From contig OU744451.1 in NCBI GenBank assembly GCA_916610825.1, forward strand, positions 13,875,905 to 13,939,904: a stretch of 64,000 nucleotides of DNA, written 5' to 3'. Numbering within the stretch: the first letter of the stretch is position 1; every line of letters begins with the position of its first letter. Under the pieces are notes generated by a model. The model saw only the letters and a list, made by a program, of their open reading frames with translations. It made no database searches and was not told the DNA's origin. Position numbers and translations under genes: made by a program. Shown here piece after piece: positions 1-15,300 of the stretch. The DNA is from Haliclystus octoradiatus (lineage: Eukaryota > Cnidaria > Staurozoa > Stauromedusae > Haliclystidae).

Positions 1-387
1 GTCTATTTTAAATAGTGGAATTACAGAATCACGCCGCCGAAGGTACGGTCTGCAAAGCAGAGTCAATCAACCAATGGGAAGAGACGACAGATAAAATGTC
101 AAGTAAGGAGAAGATAAGAACAATCAAGAGAAAATCAGAGACAGACTGCACTCTGCAAACAAGCAACGCAACGCTTTTATCTTCTTCTAAAAACCACACC
201 ACATATACTACAGTATTCTCTTTTTTGAACAAATTATTATGCCTATTAATAGTATTTATCACGTTTTTTATGCTGTAATATATATTTTAAACACGGGGTG
301 AAGTTAAAACGTAGCATTTCGTTCAGATATAATCATAACATTTAACACCCTATATAAAAATTATAAATTTATTACAGGATGACTTAC
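1..387. other. SF3B3 intron sequence at left window edge
   Basis: The donor of the last visible SF3B3 exon is at 386-387 on the minus strand. The remaining bases should be intron. I tested them for the next expected SF3B3 block (acidic region, then FLNENLPESIFG) and did not find it. A short plus-strand reading frame at 15-278 matches no family I know and looks like chance. Confidence 0.6.
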
Positions 388-3300
388 TTCTGCTATCCTC
401 TGTTTTCGATCCAGTTTTGTTTTATCGGTCAATGCATTATGGTCCGTTTCGATTGTTACAATGCAGCCAGTACGAGGCTCAATAGCGAATTTTCGAGGAG
501 TAAATTTAAGAGGGGTTGTCACTTGATTGAAAACAGCACCCAATTTTTCTAGCGCTAAAATCCTGAAAAAGAATAAGACTACTCTAAAGACGTGAAGTGG
601 AAACATTTGAGCAGTATAAAACTGCCAAAATAGAGTACAATTTGTAAAACAACTAGAAAAAACAAAGCATTTTTTTCATCCTTATATTTATAGTGTAGTA
701 TACTTTTGTTCCAAAAAAAAGTTCAACAGAATCAATTGCTTGAACAATATTGATTAGCTACAAAATTAGGAGATTTTTTGCTCCCTACAAATTTAACGAT
801 TTATGTAGCATTTCATATCATAACACTCGAGATACTTTATCTTAGACTGTCTGTATTGCCTTATTGAAATATGTGACCATTTATCTGTAATTGCGTCTTT
901 CCTTCAAAAAGTATTGTTTACCCAACCTGTATGATTATCGATGTAAAAAATGTAAATTACTTTGAAGCCCCTTGGCGTCGAAATTAGGGGGGCAATGACC
1001 TATTCTTTTTTGCAGTGCTAATCTGAAATATAACCTGAAAATAAGAAAGTTCAACAAAAGGGAAGTTTGGTCCTACTGTTACATACCTCCATAATTATTA
1101 TCTCAAGTTGTCTCAAAGTCAATATAGTACTACATTCTAGCGTCAATCTTTGCTTATTGATGCATTTCACATCAACTTTAGTGCGAGAGAAGAAGTGAGG
1201 GCAATTACCTCAAAGTGTTTCCTGCCACGGCCACAATTCCCTCTGGACATTGTTCGGACGAGAACCCAGATGCGTGTTCAAGTGTTTCATAAGAGAGTGG
1301 CGTTAGATGGAACCTCGATTGATAAGAATAACTCAGCCATGTTCTACTTGACATTGCAAGAACCTAACAAAGAACGAAAATCAAACAAGAAAGGGAGTTA
1401 ATTGAATGTCAGAACAGTAACTGTATCATGTATGTCTATTCATATTGATACTATTCCATTATCACATCTGCTGTTGAATGAAATATATATTCATTCGATT
1501 AGTAGAAATACAAGAACATTGATCACCAAACTATGGGTGGATTATGCTTCAACTCTTCCTAGCAGTGTCTGGCAAAAGGTTGAGCGTTATCCTAGATCCT
1601 AGATTTTTGTGAAACGTTTTCTTTAGCCTTTCACGATCCAGGTTCCTATGAGTTATGAATTATGATCTCCACTTTTGCCGACCTCTTTTTCCAAAGGAAG
1701 GTTAGGTTGATCAATTACAATATAACAAACACTTGAGATACATTACACTGATTAGTGGTAAGAAGCTTTGCAGTAAAGTAAAAGGAACACTGTGTGATCA
1801 TTGGTAATGCTAGTGTAGACTTACTGAAGATGATCCATAAGTACGGACACCAAATAGTCGAACAGCCCTTGACCCAAGGTATCTGATTGCAATAAAAATA
1901 GACATCATTGAAAAGTATTGTTTTTCTAAATCATTAAGATGCAAAGTCTAATGGGTTAATGATATAGCTGTATAGTGCAAATCATTCAATATCCAAGGGA
2001 TTTACAGATTTAAGAAGGCTTGCAACGGTAGATCCGAAAGTGATCTGTCTGTTTATTCTCTTTTTAGAATACAAGTTTGACGTACAAACATGATTTTCCA
2101 AGAAAAAAATGTGAAAAATTATTTCAGAGTTATTGCAAAAATATACTTCAAACAGTAAGTTTTACACTGCTTGAATGTTGCCATGGCAAAACCAGGGAAA
2201 TAAAAAAAGTGGTGACATGACAGCAGGCGACATAAATATTAAATAGGCCTTAATTTCCAGTCATATATTAACAACCAAGTTTCCTATAATCTGCCTGGCC
2301 GCCACATCGCTGAAAAATATAAAAACAAGGCCTTATTTCTATTTTAAAATGATGAATACTGTTCCAATCCTCTACATACATTGTAGGTTTACTGATTGGT
2401 AAATCATCGACTGAGAAAAACTCAAGAAGTAACTTTCCATATGTACAGCAGAATAGTAGCCTACTGTTATTCAATTGCTAATTATCAAAATGTTCGAGTT
2501 GCAATTGTTTGTATTTGAATCATAGACAACTATCTGATGTATGTAATCCTTTTGAGATGTAAACATACAATGTTTAAATGAGGATTAAAATTTTAACGTT
2601 GAGATCTGAGTCAAATTAAGACACTGTTTGTTGACATTGCAGGAGCGCTTCCTCCTTCTAATGGGGGTAAGCCATTGATTTGAAAATATAGTAAAATAGA
2701 TATCCCACCAACCAAGTACCTCGGCCAAAGAACATCTGTGGATGAGTTCAACTCAACATTGTACAATGTATATGCACAAGAAGTGATTGTTTTCAATGGA
2801 TGCTCACCTTGTCCTGGTATCAGATAAATCACCAGTTACAGCATCCAAAACAGTACGCAAAAGTACACCGTTCTGCAAAACAATGAAATCATTTGATTAA
2901 AGTCTAGTATAACGGTAAACAAATTTTGAGAACAAAAAAACGAAGAATAAACAATTTTTATAATGCTATCTTACCGACAGACCAATATTCAGAAACAGAC
3001 CACTACTTGATGCAGCCTTTTCTCTTGTCTCAGAGCCACCCATTTCCACAATGCATAATGATTCAGCCATGGCTGGCAGTGCTTGCATACTTAGTGGTTG
3101 GAGACAATCCTGCAAGGAAGAAAGCAAATAGATTGATTAGATGATGGAATGACAGGAAATTTGAAATATTTCTATCACTGCATTACTGTAACTGATAACT
3201 TGATACAATAATGTATAGGGAAAATGCTATTCTAAAATATCACGAAGGTTTTCTGCGATCTGATTGGTCGAAAGAGCGTGCATGAAATCCTAGGGTAAAA

Positions 3301-6300
3301 CATGGCTCCGAAAACCAGGAAAAACCGCAAGCTTTAAAACGTTTGATCTGTGATAAAATACAGAATTTATAACTTTTTGATAACAATCCAATCAATATCT
3401 CAACAATGGCTACGATTTACAAAACGACATTTAGCTCAAGATGTTTTTATTTATTGAAAAGCGTGGTAAATGAGTTATTGGTCGTGTAACATGCAAAATA
3501 AAAACACAGAATGAAAGACAATTATAGGCTACGCTAATTCAAGGTAAACCTAAAATTTAAATAACAATTAGTGAATTAATTTGCAAAAGAACTATTGTAC
3601 CACTTATATTACAGACGTTCTTGTATATGCCTTTCTTTATTCGACAAAATCTATCTTGTTGTTGGATTCTCTTCATGCTTGGTTTATGAAATTGAAATTG
3701 AAATTGAATTTTAAATTGTGAATTCGTGAATTGAGAATTCGCCCTCGAATGAGATCCCGACGTTTGTTTCATTTTAGAAAAGGGTTACCACACGCTTGCA
3801 AATGTTTGTATTCATATTTGCTAAACTCAAAAAAGCTGTACATTAAAATTACTTGATAATTAGTTATTGTTGGTTATTGAAAATTAGGGAAAAAACATGA
3901 AATGAAGTGATATACAGCATATTAGAAGATAATTTACTGGGTAATCAGGAACGCTCTTGTCCCATGTCTCCCCGGTCTCCCCTAAAAAGATCAGTGTTCA
4001 GATGAATTTCCTTTGTTTAAAAACCAATAGAAAACAAGTAGATCAACTTTTAGACGTTTTAGACTTCTATTACGTGCATCTATGGTGAAGTAACGTTAAT
4101 ATTAAATCATGGTGAATTTAAAGTTCATCATTTGGAGTTGGAGGGATGACATCATCGGATTCCTTTTTAATAAATCCACGCTGAAAAATAACTTGTTGAT
4201 TTCAGTTCGATTAATTTCATTCAAATCTGATCAATCTCTCTCAATCTCTCATGCATGTGTTATGTATAAAATGGAGATATCATAAGAAATGCTTGGAAAA
4301 TCAACAGGTTACACTGTAAAACTGAATTCAATATTCTCAATTAAGAAAAATTAATATTTCTAACTTTATCTGCCAAAGCAACAACTTTTACATTTCAAAC
4401 TTTCTTCAGCAAGGTAATTTAATATCAATAAACCCAACAATTCCTCTTCTGGATCGAGCAAATCCAAAGAAAATTTTTGTCCAACAACAAATATATAAGG
4501 AGACTTACCGTTGGGTCTAATGAGATCATCCTCACAGTATTGTCACTTAGACCAACTGATAAGAAACGCGACCTCTGTTCTCCAAAAGGAACTGGTCCAA
4601 GGGCCATGCATACAACATCTGCTGACATATCCTTTCTTTCTGTGTATTCATTGAGTTGACCAGTCTGTACATATGCAAGCATACATTAATTACTACAGTT
4701 GAAAAATTCCGCTTGAGATGTTGCTGACAGCACCACTGGTTGGTAATACAAATATTGCCTGGAGATTATGTGCAACATACAGAGGCTGGTTGAGGCTGGT
4801 ACGCACATTTTGTGAGCCACACGAGAGACAAATTCATTGTATAATTCGTAGGGGTAGTGCCATCAGAAGGACATATTGTTATGATCATTATAATTATAGT
4901 AGGCTACCTAATAATAATTATTACGAGGACATCACAACACTTTGAAAGGGTAGCAACATCATACAAGCAATAAACCTACATGGCAATATTTAACAGACCT
5001 GGTCAAGTTCGAAATAAACCAATTCATTACCAGTCAATGAAATGACAATCTAAAACAAAAATAAAACTTTCCATAAATATAAATTGAACACTGTATTGAA
5101 TTGTTTCAGAATTGATAACTAAATTTATGTTACCTGGCGCTCATTTACAGCAGCTTTTAAAATATTTTTCTTTCCAGGGGTCTTCCATTCATTGACACGA
5201 CGATCAGCACGGATATGACGGATACCATCTGGATAAATCTAATCAAGATACAGTATTTATTACGAATCTATGTAATGTTGCAGCAGTATGTAGTGTTGTG
5301 CTAATGCAGTTGGCCATGAGAACTTACTTGAAGTAATGCATCATCCCCCAATAGCGATGACGAGAGTGTTGGTGTTGTACCAAGAAACCCACTGTCAGTA
5401 ACCTCTTCAACTGTTTCTCCAATACTTAGTACAAGTGTGGCGTTAACGAAAGAAACAATGATATAAGAATCAAAGTCATCTGCAAATAACCAATGGCAAT
5501 TTTAGAAATATTGGTAGGCTATTGGTGCTACATGTTTCAAATTATTGATTATACTCTATAAGTTACAACAAATCAATTGCTTGGGAAAGGGAATCATAAT
5601 CATTCAAGCTCAAATCCAGTTGTGGTTCAGACAGGCTTCAATTTTTTATATTTGGCTTTTTGTTTTCCATAATGAAAGAACATCTACTGTTTTAACTGTG
5701 TTAATTGTATGGCTTTCATTTTAATATCAAATTTCAATACTATGTAACAAACTGCGGTATGTATATTACACTGGTAAAAATAAATCAAAAATGTGATTCG
5801 TATCTTACATTTTATTGTGTTCTAACAGGTTGGAAAAGATGAAGCTTAAATTTTTGTATTTGGGAACATGATAGGAAATAACAATGTGTGTTCACTCAAT
5901 GCTTGGCACTGGGTGTAAATGCAAAAGTTTTAAGTATATCTAAACATATTCCAGCAGAGTTTTTGAGATTTTCTTCAAAATATACTGTTGCATTCAATAT
6001 TGCAGAGTAAAAGTATTTATGTTGAACATCAATGATTCAAAGTAATGAATTTGATTGCACGACTTTCAAATTGGTAAAATAATGACCAACTATAGATGTA
6101 GATGGTTATATGAAGATTGATATGCATAATAATATCTCTAGTTGAGCTGTCCAGTGCCACAGATCTTGAGAATCATAATCTCTATACTATTCAGATAATC
6201 AGATAGGTCTTTTGTAAAATTGGAACTACAAGTACCATCAGACAGCGAGTCTGTTATAATCATATAATCAGCATGTTATAGTCATCATATGGCACATCCA

Positions 6301-9300
6301 GAATACGCATAAACAATAAGTGAATCATTATTAATTATTACTTGAAAAAACCAATTCAAACGAGTATGGATATGACATTGTTGGTGTCAAGAAAATGCTT
6401 TACCATCTCGAATCCTATAGTTTTCCTAAAATTCTCTTCCGAATTTTGTCCCGCAACTTAACACAAGAATCACTAAATTTCTTCATTAAAATAATATCAA
6501 ATTTCAGTGGAGTCTAAGAGAAACAACTGGGACAGAAACTTCAACTTGTTGCTGCACAAACCATCCCTGAAATAGATTTAATTACGGAATTGCCATTGCA
6601 TTGTTTATTACCAATTCCAAATTCTTGAAATCGAGAACATTGAATCTTACTAAATACTTTTACAAAAATTAAAAACTTCTGATTTCAGTTTTGAGACTAA
6701 AATTTCTGTCTTGCTCTGACTGCATTGATTAAAAAAAAGTAATTGAGACAGTAAAGCCTTACCAAAGGCACCTGTACCACCCTTCCATTTTTAGAGGAGT
6801 GGCTCTATTCGCTGAGAGCAATGATGTTAAAAGCTCCATATTGATCTCAGCCGCGACACTGCAGATCAATTTCAACAGATTTTATGCAATTCCTCTGGAC
6901 CATTCCATCTGATATCCTTAGATGGTACTCATTTGATGTTTCCGATAAAGTCAAGGCAGAGTTGACCTTTGTGGAATTTGAACCAGTCAATCAGATATGA
7001 TCAGGTCTGAAGTTCGGTTGCTCTGCCATCTGAGCAGGGGTGGCACCAGGATTTCCCCGACGGGGGGGCTATACCAATTTCCACGTTACATAGAAACAAT
7101 TTGGCAATAGTCTCTAATACTGGAATGGAGCTAATTCCTATTGTTTTTTACAAAATATGTTCCCCTCTGTAGCCCCTTGCCCCCTCTGGTGTCACCCCTG
7201 CATTTTAGCTAATCTCCCATTGATTTGATTGGTTCAATACATTGATCGCGCCATGCGAAATGAGTACACAATTCATTACAAACTTATATCCGTAGTGAAA
7301 ATGAATATGGATTATCATCGTACTGCATTATGTATTCAGATAATATTTACCAGTGGCATTTCTTTTCACAGTCCAAACAGCACTTGGATTACCTGGCAAT
7401 TCAGACACAGCCATTTCAGAGACCTTACAAAAGTCACAAACAGAGAATAATCGCATCATAAGAAACTTTCTATTGGTGTATCTCCTTTATCCAATACATT
7501 TTCAATAAATACCTCTAAACCATGACGCAATACTCTTAATGATGACCGGGGACCACGTCCACATGCAACATATAATTGTGGTGTGTCTTCATTAGCCAAA
7601 TCAGCAATCTGGAACAACAACATTGGAAAATATTAATTCCCTGTTATAGCCCTAGAATTGTAGAATTAACGACTCATACACATACATAATGTACAGTCAA
7701 CAATAACTAATGAATAACCTTGAATAATTTTAAAGATTAAGCATCGATTTTATAAGTTAATATTTCTGTATTATTATAAAATGATGAAAATGATTTCTCA
7801 ACTTGGAAGCATACAGACAGAGATATTTCATGTACCAGATGCTATTACTGACCATGTCATTTTTATAAAACTCAGAAAAACAAGAGGAAAAGGTGAAGTC
7901 AGAATTATAACAAATCATACCTCCTTTTGTGCTACTTAAGTTGCTGCTAAAATCTACACATTTGGGACAACTTTTAGGCTTAAAATTACTAAAATCCACT
8001 AAGGAATCCTAAACTATGTCAAAAGATTCATTCTCCCTAGAAATGAATGAATTCAGCTAACAAGACACTTCTCAAATCTTTTTGATGATAATACTCTTAA
8101 ATTGACGTTTAGCAAAGATCAGAATTCGATAGAGCTAGCAAACAATTTCTTTAGATGAAACTGACCGAGGCTCTAATAATGACAAAGTCTGAAAATCAAA
8201 ATGTTACATGTGATTGAAGGTTTGTTCGCTGAAGGCCCAATTTATTTGTGCCCCCTGCTTGTGTGTACTTTTCAAATAAAACAAACTGCACTAGCCCTAT
8301 GAAGGGCCAGACCTACTTTTTATGGCCTAAAGCACCTTTCCAATATGGCTTTTACTACTGTTTTTGAATCTTAATCATAAATGTTTCAGTGTCTCCGCTC
8401 TTTATCAAATTATCATAATACTGTTGAATAATAGTCATAAAACACAAATGATTTATCCCCTACATGTTTTTGTTTGAGAAAACATTACTTCATCAATTTC
8501 TTCCTTCCTACTACAGTCTGTATGTACTCCATACAAACATGTTTCACAAAGGTTTGGCGATGTCTCTTTGTATAGCTTGACATTTTCGACAGACCCCTCA
8601 AAACCACAACATATAACCCAGGCCTAGGAATCTTGGAAGGCAAACAAAACTAAGGAGGGGGGGGATATTTTTATCCAATAATCCAAGTTCCCAAAATTGG
8701 AAGAAATTATTTTCTTTTTGAAAAATAAGTGAAAGATAGTACAGTACCTGACAATGCATGATTGGAGCAAGACTTTCCAGTTCATCTACTTGAATTAAAT
8801 TTTTGAGTTCCCGTGGCATAAAAAAGAATGTTGTTCCCTCTTCCAGTTCAGCTGCCATTGTACTCGAGAATTCTGGTTCGTCATCATCATCACCCAAATG
8901 CGTAATCTGATACAGAGCACTGCAAAACAGAAGAACAGAAATTTCTTATATAAAACACACGCACCTCACACACATAGTTTGCAGGGGTATGTAAAATAAA
9001 TGTGGGCCTGGGACCAAATTTTCCTTTTTCAAAGTGCCTGCAAGTTGTTGAGGTTACTGAAGGACATTATTTTAGTGAGAATAATATTGATTGGAACATG
9101 CATAGAATTCGGTCCCAGTGGTCCCCATTTTATCGTACCTTAACATATTTGCTTGGATTCTACCATGTGCTTTTTCTGATTGGAGAAGAAACACAAACGG
9201 TGCTTTGACAAATATGTCAAGGTACAATAAAAACAAAAATAATTAAGATTTATGCAAAGCAATTTTACATCAACTTTTTAAAATGACCCATATTACTTGG

Positions 9301-12300
9301 ACAAAAGGGCCTGGCACTAATTCTGGTGTAGCATTTTAAATTTTTATTCTTTCCAGATTGACTTACATTATACAGAACAGTTCTTCATCATTTTCATACC
9401 AAAAACATTCAAAAGATTTGACTCCTATGTAATATATGCTCAGATAATACTTTTTATTGATGGGATTTGATTTGATTAGCCAAACAATTAATTAAAATAT
9501 AAGAAAATAGTGCCATCAGACAGCGAGTCTGTTATAATCATATAATCATCAGGTTATAGTCATCATGTGGCATTTTCAGATAATAGGCTTACAATATTAG
9601 TAGTTGATAGTAATCAAACCTCAATTAACAAATGTTTATAATGGACAGGAATTAGAAGGATATGGATAATTTCAGATTGAATTTCAATAAGAAAGAGACA
9701 GATTATATAGTTTATCAAGGTAGGAAAGGCTGCATAATATTAATTACCGTTATTCATATTCAACTACTTCAGGATTTCTCCAGCCCTACTACATTTAGGA
9801 TATTATACAGACAAAGAATGTCGATAAGCGGCTTCCATATACTTACTGATTTCCGAATTCTGCAGCAAGGAAAAGAAAACCTGTCTTGAGAACACACAAT
9901 GATGCTGCAACAGGGACTGTGTCAAAATATTTAATTTTAACTTCCGTTACCTGAAATATAAAATCAGATTATATCAATTGTCTCAGAATATATTATTTTA
10001 TTTATCAAAAAAAATATTAAAAAACAAGGTGATACTTTCTAAGGGAGTCATCAAGGTGACATCAAAGTGGCTTGTTTAAACAGAGGGAGAAGTGTGAAAT
10101 TACACCATGTTGGTAATTGGCAAAAGGTGTGGGATTTCTTAGATCTACATCTTTCAGTTAGAGTGGGAATAAACCCCCAGACTATCTTTACATATGTAGT
10201 AGACCCGAGGTGAAAAAACAATGGCATAATTTTTTTCGATCTGGAAATTATTTCTTGGTGAAAAATGCCTTCAAAGTGGTGCTTTGACCCAAATGTCGCT
10301 GAGAAAAAAGGGATTGGATCTAGCTTTATGATGACAAAGTCACAAGTCGTGCGGTTTGTCTAACAGACTTAACAGTTGGCTGATCATTTTTGACAAGGCT
10401 GAGCCATGAACAAACATATAAACTCGTGAATTACGTAAAAAAGAAGCAACTTGTGATTTCAGGAGCAGAATAAAATCTATTGAAACGCTCAGTCAAAATA
10501 ATTTCTCGTAGCGTCAATAAGCACGATGAATCTGATATAGATTGAGGATTAACACAAACGTCAGGCGGTGCGACTGTTCCTTTGTGACTAGTCTAGTGAC
10601 ACATATTAGTTACGTATTCTGTGTGACCGCAGTACTTCTCAAATCTTAATTAGTAGACACGCGCTCTTCGAAATAGCCTTATCCTACGCTATATAAGTTA
10701 TAACTATTTTTGACTCATGGTTACGTAAATGACCTTGAGTCTATGCTGTCATGGTAGAAACTTTTTCATTTCATTTTTGACTAAATCTTTTGTTCTTTTG
10801 AAATAACGTTCAACATACTGCTTTGCCTGCTAACAAAGGTCGAATAAAGAACGATTGCGCAAGAAACACCATTTGATTGTTAAAAATATAATGGGCAAGC
10901 TGAGTGATAATTCCAAATTTTTAGCCGGATTTGACATTAATTTTTTTCCATTGCCCGCAATGATGGCCGACTCGCAGCTGAGCGAGATTACAATTGCATT
11001 ATTAAATGATATGTTTTCTAGTACTCCTGGATTATTTTACATTGTGATTATCTCTTCATTGGTAGAACACATGATTGTTTTCTTCTCATCATTTGAAATA
11101 GTTAATGAAAGGTCTTAATCGTTCTGTAACATCACTATTTGAGGTGAAACTTCGAAGATAATTTTGGTTGTGTTTTGACCATGAGAACTTTTAAACCGAC
11201 AATTCATCATTTGTTTGGGGGCTTAGACAAGACAGTATTATATATTTATTGTTTTGTATTGTTTTCTGAAGTTATTTATTACATTAAACTGCTAAGCCAG
11301 TCGTCGCGGTTTTATTTGTAGTGAAAATCACTTCTTTTATTCTATCTTTGTATGGTCTAGTCGTAGAGCGTCTGCATCAGGCGCATGGGGTTTGGAGTTC
11401 AATCTCCTTGGTATGCAATAACATTTTTTCCTTCTTTTATTTGATTTATTATTTGGAAATATTTTTCTTTATATTATTATATTATTTGGATATTGTTTTA
11501 ATTTATTCAATTTTATTTGATTGAAGTTGATTTTTTTATTTGATCTGATTTTATAATCATTCGATGGGATTAATTTACTTTTTTGAATTTGATTTTATTT
11601 TATTTTTCTTTGCATGATTGATTTGATATTCTATTGAATTTGATTTCAATTGGTTTATTTTTATTATTATATCATTCACCATGAGTCCAAGCGTAGCGGA
11701 GCTATTTTAAAATCTATCTGCAAGTTGTTATTGAGTAAATATTTCTACAAGATATCCTTTTCATGATCTAAATGGAAATGTAAACTGACTCGATTTGCAC
11801 AGGCATGCACAGACGACTTTTCTTCGAGATAGTTGGTACTGCAAAGTATTAATTGTACTTTTTCGGATTTATTTAAGTATTACTAAATTATTAAATACAG
11901 ATTTTTCAATTATCATTTCAAAGTTTAAGTTTGAAATTGATGTTTGTCTAGTAATTCTTTAACCATGATCGATCACTGTTGTCTTTGTCATGCTGTGTTG
12001 ATTGACATATTCTTGCGCCAATATCGAATTGTAGAACGCAGTTGACGTGTAACCAAGATACAAGTGTACGTTCCGCATAACCAAGATACAAGACTGAAAT
12101 TTATTTCATTTTTATCTTCGCTTGTTATCTTGTTATCATTGCTTTTGTGCGATAATTAGTCAAGGAAAAGAATAGTTTCTAGACGGCGACGTTTCCCACC
12201 ATACATTATGATTTTTTTACTCTCAAAGGAATACTCAATTTCAGTTCAGACATATGCTTACAACAATAAATTCTACTTAGCTGGCTATTGTGGTCACCAG

Positions 12301-15300
12301 AGAATCTTTTGATATGTGTTAAATATATGTTATAATGAATTGTCAAAATATAATCTGTATAACGCGCTACGAATGAAACATTTTCTGATTTATATTTTCT
12401 TCAAATTCGTGAACTTCAAAATCATGAAATCATCTGGAATTTTGCTGCTCTTGAGTTTATATGTTCTCCCTTACCTCAGTTTTGTGGGAGAGAAAAATAG
12501 ATTGCTGTTACAGAGACACACCATCTCAAACTTAACATCGCGTGATTAATCCGATCTAAAGTCTACTAGAAAAACCGCACGACTTGTGACTTTGTCGTCA
12601 TAAAGCTAGATCCAATCTCTTTTTTTTCCTCAGCGACATTTGGGTCAAAACACCACTTTGAAGGCATTTTTCACCAAGAAATAATTTCCAGATCGAAAAA
12701 AAAATTACGCCATTGTTTTTTTCACGTCGGGTTCTACTACATATGTAAAGATAGTCTGGGGGTTTATTCCCACTTTAAAATACTGTATAATTTTATTATA
12801 CAGTATTTCAACTCTAACATATTTGCTGCATAGTGCCATCAGACAGCGAGTCAGTTATAATCCTTTAATCATCTGAATGTGGTCATCATTTGGCATTTTA
12901 TAGAGGTAGCAACATCACACAAGATGTAATTTTAATATCAAATAATCAATCGAGAAAAGTTATATTGATACGGATGAAATCAATTATAATATGTGCCAAA
13001 GTATTTCATGTGACTCCAAACCATGGTCAAAACAAGAACACTTGATTTACGTGTTAGACATCACAAATCAAATGTGAAACATTTGGATTAATTAGCAGGT
13101 GTTCTGAGATAATAATCAGAGAACTTGGCAAGTTTAGTTGTCTCAGACTCTCAAATACACAATAAAATATAAAACTTCTCCTGCTTGATTTTAGAAAAGC
13201 ATAAAATCTATAGAATGGTATTGCAACAATATAATTCAGGATGTTCCTGTTTTTCTAGACTGGATTAGATTATCATATCCTTCGAACAGGAAATTGAGTA
13301 ATGAACGGTCACATCACCAAAGTTGCTTTATTAATTAGTAAAAAAATCAGATGCTACTATAAATAAGTCATGTAAAGAATTTCTCATATCGGTAAGGATT
13401 CAAAGTAATAATGCACAGAAGCATAATTTTAAATGGAAGAGGCCAGAAATATTTCAAATTGAACAGTATTATATTATAAGATCCTATTTTGTATTGCGAA
13501 CCATACCAGGTCATCATCCGTATCCAATGTTACTTTGAACAGATCTCCTTGCTCAGATTGAAGAAGGAAGAAGAACATTGCCTAATAAGAAAGAATATAT
13601 GCAATATTAATCACCAGATACAGCAATAATTGAACAAATAAGATAAATTACTGAGCTAATTTTTAACATAATAGTTGATTGGTCTATTATTATGTATGCT
13701 AGACTAAGCAAGGTTGTATGTGTGTATTGTAGAGGAGGGAATCATAACAGGAAGCAACAAACTCACCTTCGTTTTATGGGTTGCACTGCATACAAATATC
13801 ATACTTCTTTCTACATCATCGAGATCATTCTATAAGACAATAAAGATTAAACAGTTTAGTGCTTGGAAAGACATAACAGCAACACAGTAATATAAAGATG
13901 TTTCCAATCACAATATTGTTAAAATTCTGTGAATCATCTTGGTATAAAAGTAAAATAGGCAACAAATTTAGATAGAATAAATAAGTTTGTTTTGACTCAC
14001 TTTTCGACGTGGAATAGGGCAGCGTATATCAGGCTGGTCACCAAAATTTTTATAAGTTAAATAGTTTTCAGAGCAGATGAGAATCCCACTAGGTCCATCT
14101 GTTCCGCCAGGGACTGAAATAAAACAAACAAACCAACTTATAAAAACAAATAAATCATCATTTGTCAAAGCATCGGTCCTTGATTCACAGGCTTCTGACA
14201 AATTTGACTGAAGAAGTGGCTAAAAGTCTTGGACAATCTATTTTCAGTTGATAGCTTGAAATCCAAACAAAACATTTAAGGGGGCTACATATAATTAGGC
14301 TGAGTTAAACTTAACCCATTGTGGCGACACACAGTTAATCCCCAAGGGCACACATAGTGCATTAAGTAACCTGGGTTACAAGAGCTAGGGCCAGGTAGCA
14401 TGTGCACACACATGCTTTGCCGAGGGTGTGCACGTGATGACCATCACATGGAGGTCAAATTAGATGGAAGGTAAGGAATTATCTAATTTATTCTTGATTG
14501 GAATTTGCTAGCTAGCCACGCATTATACCAACGTCTTGTTAGTCATTAATTATATCTGTAGCTTGAGCAGTATGCCTCGTCGGACTAGAATAGCCAAGAT
14601 ATAAGTCTTTCTTCCCGCCCACCAACGCCTTAATTTATATTGTAGTTCAATATGTTACTTAAGTTTACTAAGATTCTAATTAGTAATTTCCACTGATTAT
14701 CAGTGTGACTGGTGCTTGGGGTGGTAACAGGTTGGCTAGCGGGTCCAATGCAGACTCATAACTACTTTGCTCCCCCCAACCAAGCACCAAATGCCAACAC
14801 TCATCAATGGGATGAGTTTAATTTGCAATGGATGGAATTATAAATAATCAAGGGACCAACTATTTTAGTTGGAATTAAAAATACTTAAATAATCTATCTA
14901 GATGAAATAATATAACTGTACCAAATAGATAGAACAAACATCGTTGGAAAACCTTTTTGCTGCATTATTTCAAAAGGGACTCCATGATTTATATTTAGAG
15001 TACCTCAAGTCATCTAATGAAATTGATTGCGACTTTGATCTGTAGAAGCATATCTAAGAGGTGATTTTGTGTATTGGGTTTGTTTAGTACAGTAAACCTA
15101 GGGATGCGAATTGACAGCCAAAACGATAATTGAATAATCGACGATTCATTATTCGATTCGAAATCTTTTGTTCTATTGTTATTATTCGAATGAAAACACA
15201 AACAAAACGTTTTGCACGACTGCAAGAAATGTGTTGAAAACATCAACTTCAACTCAACCATTTTTACATATATTTTGGACAGATAAATAAAAAAGTATGT

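Noticed and set aside
2611..2832. Minus-strand frame with RYLVG that resembles the SF3B3 RYLGSRPVKLF exon
   Set aside because: After RYL the similarity stops and no donor site fits. A true match, [14 protein letters not shown], with correct phase and both splice sites lies at 1825-1882.
11348..11418. Functional Met-CAT tRNA gene
   Set aside because: G at loop position 33, irregular D and T arms, and position inside a transposon argue against function. Kept only as a tRNA-like relic.
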